This document shows positions 15,698 through 27,600 of a stretch of 64,000 bases of DNA, one piece after another (position 1 is the first letter of the stretch; the number at the start of each line of letters is the position of its first letter). The DNA comes from Cylicocyclus nassatus (taxonomy: Eukaryota; Nematoda; Chromadorea; Rhabditida; Strongylidae). The stretch covers positions 22,607,676 through 22,671,675 of the forward strand of contig CATQJL010000316.1 in NCBI GenBank assembly GCA_958299035.1. Reading direction: 5' to 3'. Below the pieces are notes generated by a model. The model saw only the letters and a list, made by a program, of their open reading frames with translations. It had not been told where the DNA came from and did not search any database. The position numbers and the translations under genes were made by a program.

Positions 15698-18600
15698 ATG
15701 GGTGCTGCTAAAATATCTTTCTTTGCTTTTTTTGCTGCACTTGCTGCTGCTATATTCATTGAATTATTCCGTACAAAAGAGCCTGTATATGTGGACGGAA
15801 CAGTTGAAAGAGGCTACGAAAAAGTAAAGGAGCTATTCATGTGAGTTTCGTGGAAGAGAGAATCATTGCCTTGCACAATGGCATTTGTTCGCTCGTTGAG
15901 AAAAATGTTATGATTTGACATCATTCTTTTGTCAATAAATGGCCAATGACTTTGAAATGTTGGATCCTCTGTCGTCATTGTTCTTTTTTTGCGAACTGCA
16001 CACAAATTTGAATTTATTGTTCTCAAATATTCCCACTGGGTTATCTTTTGATAACTAATTTAATAACTGTTTGTTACTGTCTAATTTTTCGTACTTGAAC
16101 TGCACCAATCTCATAGTAGACGAATATCTTTTAAATGTTTCCAGACAAAAAAATTTGCGCTCTTGATCTCTTCCCTCCAATTCCGTTCAGAGCGAGCCAT
16201 TTTGGACCACATTAAGTGGACTAAGTGTTCAACTTTGCGGTTTAGACCCCGAACCTACCTCGGTGCCCTGTGTGCTGTATGACAATCACGCAACCAGTAT
16301 TATTACTGCATAGAAGTTTCCCTCGAGCTTTTCATTTAATGTGAAAAAGTGATGCCCGAAAGAAAAATTTAGAAAGTTATGATTTTCGTGAAAAATCTAA
16401 AAACGGCAGAAATAACGTTTTTTGCATTTTTTACAAGGTCATAATTTCCTTAGAAAAGCCAAGTAGTACAATCTTGGCACCATTGGAAATAGCAGCTCAC
16501 AAAATCTATAAGAAACATGCTCTCAGATTTTTCTGCAGCGTTTTAGCTTTTTGACGATTTATTTCCGGAAATGGAGATTTTACTCTCTAAATATCACAGC
16601 AGCGAGGACGCCATTAGAAACTAGATGAGTTTTTCTAACTGATGAGATTTTCGTTGAGCAGATGCGTTCACATAGGTAGCAGTTTTAAATTTTTCAGAAT
16701 TAAAGCGGCAGAAGTTAATAATAGTGCATTTATGGTACTGTGGTCCCATGATTCTGGAAATACATGTGAAGCTTTGCGTTAAAATTAACTAATCTTTTTG
16801 CGATTTTCTTGTCTTTATTTGCTCTTTTTTTGAATGCCATTTCATATCTGTGCTCTCAATGAGTGCTTTGCTGGCATTCATCTATTTTTCTCTAATCAAC
16901 ACAGTAGATGCTCGTTTTCTAAATTTAGAGAGTTTTCTTAGAATAAAAAATCGGTGAATTGATAAACTCAACGCAGCGGTTCTTGCAAATGTCAATAAGA
17001 ACACCTAAAGCTGCATTTAGATAAGAAGCTTATCAGCAGAACGCAAAGAAATATATGTATAAACAATGAAGTAGTCAGAAAAATGTTGATTTTGTTCTCT
17101 GCTCCCTTTGGTTCCGAACCAGTTAGAAAGCTCACGAAAAATTCTAGAACTTCCACTGAACTCTTGAGCTAATGAGCAGTCAAATTGTGCTTTCTGGTGA
17201 TCTAAACTCCTCGAATTATCTCGTCATGGCCGCTGTAACTCTATCTATTGAAACTTTTTGCCGAGTTCTGGCAGATTTTCGTTGCGTGGATTTTTCATTA
17301 GTTTCGCTTCTCGCAAACAACTGCCTTACTTACAAGGCCTATAACTGCCTTACTTGCCAATAACTGCCTTGCCTTGTTAGTCCAGCAGATGGTATTAGGT
17401 TGTTGCAAAAATAATGTCCGTTTTGCAAATTTTCGATTTGGAAGGCTATAACTTCGTTCAGTCTTCATACTTTAGAATGCAGTTAAGACTTTCAGAAACA
17501 GCAAATCTTTCGTAATTTAGCGCATAACTGCCCGTACCAATATCGCAAACGGGAAGAAAACCATGCGTCAAAAAACTGAAACTTTTTCTTTTGAGAACCC
17601 CGTCTTTAAGAGCTTACAATTCCCTTCAAGTTTTGTTCGTATGGCTGAGAATCAGCTTATTTTGTAGCCGCAGGCCATGAGTTTACGTGTGTAGAAAAAA
17701 CTCCAAAGAAGGAGTTCTGCGAAAAGAAAAGATAAAAATTCAAAAATGTTCACTTTTTTGAGCCTATTCGTTGTAGGCTTGTGAGTGCCAAATTATGAAA
17801 ATTTGGAATTCTTCGCGCACTGAATAGCTAAGTTTTTCTTTAGATATTGTAGTCGAGGTGTGCTTATCTCAAGCTTACAGAAATGGGCAAAGCTTTGGCG
17901 ATTGCTTAAATATGAGAAATTTCTGACCCACAGAATGTCAGCAGCGAGTATCTATTTCAAGGCGTCAATTTCTCAGTCCAGATATCTCCAAAAATCTACG
18001 TAAGCACGCAGTAGGTAAACAATCTTCATCTAATACAATTGCTATGTTTTCAGAAGAACTCGTTTATTTGCTCCTGAATTGTGGTCAAGAAACTGAAAGC
18101 TACGCGATTTCGATTTTGAGTGCGGATGTGCAAAATGCTGGTGAAATTCTCACAGATGAGGGTAGCAACTTAATTCCACCATTAGAAAGTACATGATGAG
18201 AGCTTTCTAATAATATACAGATCCTATATCGTAAAAGAAAGTTTGACGGGAAAAAGTTGTTTGGAATATAAGTTTAGAAAAACGGACATTAATTTTGCAA
18301 CAACCTAATATTTTCAAAGAGGTCGTTTTTTAATTTTCGCCCCTTTTATTTTTCTAGCGTCTTGTTCTGCTTTGCCTCATCTTCTCAACGCCTTGAACAT
18401 ACTGTGATCTTTTGAAGACAGCTTAGCGATAACACTAAGGAAAGCCCGTAGTAGAGTTCGTCAGTTCAGTTGACCTGAACTGAGGGCCTAATTGAGGTTC
18501 CGTAAGTTGAAGTGACGACCGCCCCCTTCCAATGCTGCAAGAATGCAGAGTGCACTGGCAGTTGGCATGCAGCTAATTGACGAGATCGACTACCTCACTT

Positions 18601-21600
18601 TTGTTAGTTCACGTTCAGTTGAGAGTCAACTGAAGCAAATAGTGTGGGAGTGACGAGACAGAGAGACATTTTCGTTGAGTTACTTCTGACTAACTTATAA
18701 TAAACATCAGTTTACAACCGAACATGTCGAAGAAATACTGGGTAAGAAGCCACAGTGCAGGCTGACGACTCTTGAAATTTAAATAGTCATCTCTGCCGCT
18801 AGTACGAATTGCAAGTTGTGGATTTTACTAAGCGCCATATGTCTTTTTAATCAGCGAAAGAGAATCCGTACCAGCATGCTTCTTGGAAGTTCTTGTTCGC
18901 TACTAATTTGAAACTATAAAAGCTTTGTTAATAGTTATATCGCATCTGCATTTGTAAAATACTTCGCTTATACAAAAGCAAAATTCGCACTTCTATGCAT
19001 GAAACGAATCATCTTATATTATATTTGTTCTTATGCTGTTAGAGTAGGTGTAAAGTACCAAAAAGCGACTGCTAGCGAACCATCTCTGTCTCTACAAATA
19101 AGATTATGACGTCGCTCGGCGCGACTGCCGCTTTAGGCCCCGGTCAGACTTCACGCGACTTAATCGTCGCGATCTAATCGTCAAGATTTCCATTCATTTT
19201 CATTTCACATTCGAAAATTTCGGGCTGGAAAAGTATCACAACCGAATTCAAGTTGATTGGCATGGAATGATGTTGTAACAGTTGTCTTGTCGCGATTCAG
19301 TCGCGACGATCAAATCGCGTGAAGTCTGCCCGGGGCCTTACTTTTCGGTTGAGAGTATAAGTATTTTTGAACGCGTTTCGGTTGCTGTTGTTCGGATGAA
19401 ATGCGCAACATGCAAGCTGCAAGAATATTTTTATTTGTTTGTAATAACCCAATAATGATACAAAACATTTTTACTTGTACAAGGCGAAATATGTCTGTTT
19501 ATATCTCTCACAGAAAAAAGTGCACATAATATGCACTCAGCTAAAATCACTCATGATTCTTTCCTTCAGCTTCTTATATGTGTCTCTGCAAACATTGAAT
19601 TTCTTTTCTACCGCGTTTGCGTTCACATGTACCCGCACTTGATATGAGTGCGCTATCAGCACAAAGTTCTGAGATAAGTTGATCAGACTATAAGCCTGTA
19701 ATTGATGCTCGATTCTGAAAGAGTGGAAAGAAAAACTGCTGCGAAGCGTTTTGATGACATTTCATACACAACCCTTTGAATATTATTAGATGTTCTTACC
19801 TTCGAATCAAGAATAACTTTTTCGGCAGTTTTTCTGCAGGAGTAAGAGTAAATGAGTTATTTGTGCCAAAAATTTATATACGGCTCCGCGTGATTGCGAG
19901 AGTCGTAAGTTTATGGCCATCGCACGCTCAGAATGCTATGGGTCGTCAAACCAGTTAAACAATCCCGTATTTTTGAAGATAGTTTTATGTAACTGGAAAC
20001 TAATATCAAGTAGCGAAAAGCGTTTTAAAGAAGAGAGATAACTTAGAAAGTTCAATGCGGCATTGTCCGCACACTGTACTCAGGTAAATTCGAAAATTTT
20101 TTTCGAATGTTCGAATATCGAATATATTCAAAAATCGAAAATCTCGAAAATTCGAATATCGAATATCATTCGACTTTCGAATACCAAATGTCTATGCGAT
20201 ATGTAACATGGTCAAGCAAATAGTTTACAAGTGCTGTGGTCCTTGTAGTTCCCTTTTATACGATTACTACTCTGCATACATGAAGTACTCTTCATTACTG
20301 GACAGATTTGGCATCCGGCAATCTCATCCGTCAGTGATGACATGGCGCACAAGCAACGCTTGTCCTCCTCTGTTCATAGTTTTCATGTTTATTTTTCATT
20401 TCATAAATTTCCAGATGATGACTAAAAAGTAATGCCATCTTTCGAAAGTGTTCGATCAGCCTAAAGTACATCAAGCCAAGAAGAAATGTATCGACCGTGA
20501 AATTAGTTACCTTCTCTGACGTCACTCCGATATGCGTTGCCTCTGCGCTGCATAAGCGATAAGAGAATTGCTGGACATACAGTCTGCCTCAATCGGGATC
20601 AGGCCGAACCGCTGGCTGAATTTGCGCGCTCGCAACGCTAAGGGTCTGCGCTCATACGCGCGCTGTCGCAGAGAGCGAAGCGATCGAGGAGAGAGCAGGC
20701 TGGCTAGCCGTAAGTGTGACGCAATACCTTCGCGGCACGGGTTCCCGCCATGCCAATTTTGGTCTGGTTGGGATTGCGGCAGACTGTGTCGTTGACTCGT
20801 TAACCGCACGAACTGCGTAAACGCGGCGGACCTGCGCGGCGCGGCTAAAATGTTGCGAGGGCAGGATTTGTACAATGGCGGATTTGTACCGGGGCAAGCG
20901 TTTTACTTCGCGGTGCGTGCTCCATAGGATGTCCAGTCCGTGCGGCCAACGATACAGACTAGAAAGACTAGAAAACTAGAAGGTGACTAGAAAGTCTAGA
21001 AATTGAGAGAAGCGGTTGAAGATACCCTGGCGTCATTGACTAACAAAAAGTCTATAGCATTTACATACTGCGACTCGGGAAATGGCTTACGACTACTGTA
21101 CGCAGCGCCAGAGTTTGCAACTTATAACTCCCCTTGAGGGTTGTAGCTTGATAGAAACTTTTACAATGACGTGCGGTGCTTTTATGGCTTTGGCCATACT
21201 TTGCCCGTGTTGCCGATGTTACCAGTGTTACCAGTGTTGCCGATGTTTCCAGTGTTACTCGTGTAACTACCTTTATTGCTGTTGATTCTCGAAATGATCG
21301 TCAGTACAGTTTCATTCTTGAACGCAGTCTCACTGAGTGGTGAGTATACAGGACCTGAGGCGATCATACTGCAATAATAATACCATGCTAGAAACCTGCT
21401 TCAAAAAAGTTCTTTTTCTTTTTCCTTTCAGTTTTTTTTAGTTTCAGTTTGAAAAGTTTTTTTCAAAGAAGGAAATGTGCTCCCTTCTCATATACGGCCG
21501 CGAAAATGTGACACGTCCGAAGACAAGGTTTTTTGAAGTTCGATCAAGGCGTCCAAAACGTTAGCCAGTACATTAGAGCTCATTGTGCTACAAATCAAAC

Positions 21601-24600
21601 ATTATGTTTATATTTGTGTCATAAAAACTTTTTGAAGCAAGTTTCTAGCATGGTATTATTATTGCAGTATGATCGCTTCAGGTCCTGCATACTCACCACT
21701 CAGTGAGGCTGAGTTCAAGAATGAAACTGTACTGGCGATCATTTCGAGAATCAACAGCAATAAAGGTGGCAACACGAGTAACATTGGAAACATCGGCAAC
21801 ACGAGTAACACGAGTAACACTGGAAACATCGGTATCACCGGTAACACTGGTAACATCGGCAACACGGGCAAAGTATGGCCAAAGCCTATGGAACCATTCG
21901 ATGGTCGTCGAGTATTCGAATATTCGATGTTCATCTGCTTCGAATATTCGATGAACATCGAATATCCGATTTTCGAGTATTATTGGAACCAGTGCGTCAC
22001 CTCTGCTTCGCAGAGGCCCTCATTCCCACATAATAATGACATTGAAACTCACTGCGCTATGCAGGCTATCACGAATGATCTGTAAACAATCACTCATTTC
22101 AAACGCTTTTCCATATGAGGTCGGTAATTTCGCGTGGATAAAACTTTTCCCAGAAGAACAAATGAAAATTTGATTTGGTTTTTGAACTTCTTATGGCTTG
22201 ATGTTTACCATTAGGTACAACAATCACCGTGGGTTACAACGCTGTGCAAAAATCCTCTCAAATGATCGGGTGAAATCTTAGCAAATTAACCAATCACGTA
22301 ATCTATTCTTTTTGACGCCGTTTTCGCGAAGTAATAAACTTTAGTTCACTTATTTAGGCTCAAGTCCATGACTTGCACATTAACTTGTCAAACATATCAG
22401 TGGCTTTACAAAAAGTTGTGCTATAGGCTCAATTTTACTGGCCAAAAGCCAAGTGGATCCGATTCACGCGCATTTTTGGAGGGATCCACTCAAGGTGTCC
22501 GCTCGTGCATTTGTATATTGGACTCTCATGTTGGCAGCATCCGCTGTGCAAAATTTGGGCTCAGAAGGTTGACTGGAACTCGCTCCACGAATTTCGTGAC
22601 AGACAGACGTACACACAGACACACAGACAAACAGACGTAAACAACCCTTAGCCCGTTATTATCAAGTCATAGATGATGAAATTTTTGAATATATTCGGAC
22701 TGAAAATTTCGTATATGAATTTCATTCGAAATCTCAGATTTTCGAATATCCGAATCATTCTCATTCGAATGATTTATTCGAATGATCGAATAATCATTCG
22801 ATTCGGTCCTAATATACCGCACACTTACCGACTTTCGCTATTACGCAGAACCCTATACAAGATGCTTATAGTATGCGGAGTAGGTTTGGCATCAAGTGGA
22901 GTTCAAATGAAAAAAGGCCAAGCTGTATCGTGTATCTGCAGTTTTTAGGCGACGGGGTTTAAAACGAAGAAATTCAGTTGTCTTTACGTTGCAACTGGCA
23001 AAATACATTCTATCAAAAAAATCGAGGATTTTCGAATTAGCGTATGAAATGTATCATATGCCTTCTGTTACATTGTGTATAAGCTAACATTTTCAGCAAA
23101 AACTTTGAAGATGGCTGGGAAAGAGAAGGAGCAACATTTGCCGTCTTTGTCAACGGTACGAAAGTCGTTGATCTTTGGGGAGGCTATGCTGACCATCAAG
23201 CGGAACGGAAGTGGAAGAAGGTGCGCTTAAGACTCCATATTTAACAGAATGTTAGGAACAGACAACATCCAGGACACTTTCCGAGCATCATATTTCGCAT
23301 TACCAAACGCTTCTAGGATACTATGTCTATCACATTTTCCACTACAAAGGCGGTTGCAGCTGTTTGTGTAGCGTTGTTAGTCGATCGTGGAAGACTTCGC
23401 TATGACGACCTCATTGCCACATATTGGCCTGGATTTGCCAAACATGGAAAAGGAAATGTCACCGTGCAAATGGCACTTTCTCATGAAGTAAGCTTTGATT
23501 TGATAGTCTGACTCAGGGGACGAATTACAGCGTTTTCAAGGCAGGTTTGGGATACCTGGACACTCCCATAACGGAAGAAATCGCTGCAGATCATAATAAA
23601 ATCAGGGAGATTCTTGAGAATGAGCGACCGAAATGGGAACCCGGTAGAATGAATGGATATCACGCATACACCTACGGATGGATTGTTGATCAAATCATTC
23701 GGCATGTTGACGAGAAACATCGAAGCATCGGACAGTTTCTGAGGGAGGAGATCACAGGACCACACCGTAGGTTTAATTTGATAGAATTTTTGTTTTCAAT
23801 TCTGAGATGCCGCGTGATGAGAACACTTCTGAGGAGCTTATTAGAGGGCCAGCAGAGACCATTGCGTTAGCGTCCTTTTAACGTCCTTGAGTCACGAATG
23901 ACCGCAGGCCATCAGGCTAAACTCAGGACCCGCCTAGATCTGATCCTGACTCGATTTGTTTTGGGGGCAAGGCTTAAAGCGAATATCGTAAATGATGTCA
24001 AACATGCGATATATGAAAAAACCTGCTTCCCTCTACACCAATATGTTGGTACGCGGCTGGCAAACTTCAACTTGTTCTTTCAAGAGCGCACGAAATTTAG
24101 AACTGATGCTAAATAAGCCTTTTTACAGCACAGGCATTACTTTGTAACATAAGTCTTGAGACACTATTAATTCTTACGGCGATAAGTCATGCAGTTCACA
24201 TTTTCAACAGGGATACAGAGTACCATTCGATAGAGCAAAGCAAGCTCTACAGATTGGTATGCAAAAGTTTGCATCAGCTTCGACCCACACTGTAAGTTTG
24301 CATCCAAAATGTGAGTCGCACTCAAGGCTCAGAAAATCGCGAAAAATTTATATCTTCGTTCAGTAAAATCCCACGGATCTCTAACTTGCTCACAAAAATG
24401 GCACAGTAACTCAGACACTCATATATACCGTTTCTAATTTTCTTCCTCATTTGGAAATCGAGAAAACGAAAATTTTCAAGTTTTTACAAAAACGGAGCTA
24501 AGCTGTTTCCAATCATGCAGTTGTATACTACAATCACTTAGAAGTATAACCGTGAATTTTCAGCTTTCTACATGCTTTAGTTTTCGAGAAATATTGATTT

Positions 24601-27600
24601 TAGCATGAAACACCCGAGTGAGGAGAGCTGAATTCGGTGATTTTCGAAAACTAGGGCATGTGGAAAGCTGAAATTTTACGGTCATACTTCTAAGGGATTG
24701 TAGTATACAGTTGCAGCGGTAGAATTTGTCCAAAATTGCGGGATTGTCGGGATTCGCGGGGTTGTCGGGATTCGCGGGATTCGCGGGATTTGCGACTTCA
24801 CGGAATTTGCGGGATTCGCGGGATTTGCGGGATAAGCGGGATTTAGCTATAACTTCTTTTAAAACAATTTTATTTGTACTCTGCGTGAAGATTTTGCTTC
24901 AGCTTGATGAGACGAATCTTTTGATATACAGCATGTCCATTATTCATGGTGACACGGTAGACATATGGTGATACCTTGTTATTTTCTATGGTAAGGCTTT
25001 TGTGAACACTTATCACGCGCAAATCGCGAATAGCAGGTTCTGGTACGAAGTTCTCATTATCGAAAACTATCACGAAAAAATGGGCAGTTTTTATTTACCC
25101 TCATCACTGATATAAGCATTTTATCATTTATCACTGATAATATCACATTTTTGGATCATTTTTTGCATATGGTAAGAAAAGTACTGTAGGAAACGCTGTG
25201 TGAATTTCTATCGTTCTTTCTTTCATTATAAGTGATCTACAAGCTTTTCTATTTCTGTTGCTCGGTGCAATTGGTAGATCCCTCGCTGCAGCAATCGATC
25301 GATTTCTCATCGGCACATGCCATAGCTGCCAATTCTTACCTAGGATGGCATTTTTGCTTCAACTCGCTTCACGCCGAAGCCTGGGCTGAAATTCTGCACC
25401 TGTATGGAAGATGAACGTGGGAATCGACCGCATGAATTTAAGCCATTCTTATCTGTCGTTGTCATTGATATCATCATTTTATCAATTATCACTGACGATA
25501 TCACATAATTGGATCATTTTTGACATACAGTAAGAAATTACTTTAGACGCTGTGGGAGTTTTATCGCTCTATCACTTATAGTACAAAACCACTCACAGAA
25601 CATGCAAAATTTCCGGAAATTCCGCGAAATTCATGTGAATCACGCAAATTAGCAGGGCCATAACTTCTTTCCGAATGAGTATTTTCAATATCCGAAAACA
25701 GCATTGTATTCAGCTCGTCAATGCGAATCTTTTGATGTACAGGTGTCCCCAATATCTTGTTTTCAATAATTTTGAATTTGCATGCGGACGCCTTTTCGCA
25801 TGGGTGTAACGCAACGAGCATCATACATAGGAGACTGCGGTGGGCACCGTTCGATAGTACTCTTTCACTAGATTAACCTGCGCTAAACAGCAACCGATGA
25901 CTCTCTTTCAAAAGAGATAGAAGAGCTGATAAACTCCGGAAAAATCAAGCTGTTTCAAGTTCTACTAGCCGTAACTTCCTTCAGAATGAACATTTTCGAA
26001 GTCAGAAAGTAGCATTGTGTTCATCTCGTCAAGGCAAATCTTACTGTATACAAAATGTCCTTGAAATTCCGTTTCCAATTTTTTCAAAATTTCCTGCGCG
26101 CGTATATTCACAAGGCCGCAACGCAGTGCACATCAAACATAAAAGACCGCAATAAGCACTATTGGATTGTGCTACTTCCGCAGATTATTGAGCGCTAAAA
26201 AGCAACCGGAGAATCTTTTTGAAAAAAGATAGAAGAGCTGGTGAATTCTGGAAAAATCGTGTTGTCTCGAATTTTGCCCACCGTGACCCTAAAATGGGAA
26301 GCTCTACTGCTAAGCAGATGTGATTTTCGTAATCAGCAGGTCAGATAATCCCTATGAGCAAGTTTTCAAAGAAGTTCGGGTGATTTGAATTTTTCTCGTT
26401 CTACGCCCTGAAGCTCGTCGATGGGTTTTGGTCAAAATGTCGATGATCTTGTATCGTAAGGAAACTTCGCCCAAAGAGGTTTTCGAACACGGTGTTTACG
26501 ATAATCGTCTTTTGCGCGGAGTACAAAGTTTTCTAGCAGAGATATGGTGGACTCTAGCTAAGCCACGAAAATTCGTAGATTCGCCTGCATTTTTCGAGCA
26601 CCTCTTAGAAAATCTGCTTGCTTGCCCCTACAAGTAAATTCACTAGGAAGCGTGCTATTGAACGGTGCATGCATCTGGTTTCAATCTGTAGCAATCGCCG
26701 AGTTGCGGGCCTACGAAATCACGTCCTCATGAGTTTTGCCAAAAATGTAAAGATCGCCTGCTTCGTAGAAATTCCACTTAAGTGATTGTAAGCCACGCCT
26801 GGTCACCAATTTTGTGTTCAACTCGAAAGATCCTCGAGATCTTATTGTATTGGATGTGGTGGCTGTGTGTGCCTGAGCCGCTTAGGTGAATATCAAAGCA
26901 GACCCGTGGCTAGAGCTCAGATCTATTTAATTACTTCTAGTACAGCAGAACAGATTCCTTAAGCGATGTGAACGATAAAATTGGTGACCAGGCGTGGCTA
27001 GTACTCTGCGTTGATACCACGAAGCAGGCGATCTTTACATTTTTGGCAAAACTCATGAGGACGTGATTTCGTAGGCCCGCAACTCGGCGATTGCTACAGA
27101 TTGAAACCAGATGCATGCACCGTTCAATAAGTACTCTGCGTTGATACCACTGCTTNNNNNNNNNNNNNNNNNNNNNNNNNNNNNNNNNNNNNNNNNNNNN
27201 NNNNNNNNNNNNNNNNNNNNNNNNNNNNNNNNNNNNNNNNNNNNNNNNNNNNNNNNNNNNNNNNNNNNNNNNNNNNNNNNNNNNNNNNNNNNNNNNNNNN
27301 NNNNNNNNNNNNNNNNNNNNNNNNNNNNNNNNNNNNNNNNNNNNNNNNNNNNNNNNNNNNNNNNNNNNNNNNNNNNNNNNNNNNNNNNNNNNNNNNNNNN
27401 NNNNNNNNNNNNNNNNNNNNNNNNNNNNNNNNNNNNNNNNNNNNNNNNNNNNNNNNNNNNNNNNNNNNNNNNNNNNNNNNNNNNNNNNNNNNNNNNNNNN
27501 NNNNNNNNNNNNNNNNNNNNNNNNNNNNNNNNNNNNNNNNNNNNNNNNNNNNNNNNNNNNNNNNNNNNNNNNNNNNNNNNNNNNNNNNNNNNNNNNNNNN

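Noticed and set aside
21082..21285. Cysteine-rich small protein ([16 protein letters not shown])
   Set aside because: It is another frame of the minisatellite arm in the foldback at 21186-21886.
21669..22085. 138-codon frame with Asn-Ile/Thr-Gly repeats
   Set aside because: It lies wholly in a foldback element and its complementary arm. The periodicity is a DNA tandem repeat, not protein conservation.
24726..24971. Gly-Phe-Ala repeat open frame
   Set aside because: Product of the 9-bp GCGGGATTC minisatellite, with no splice or promoter context.
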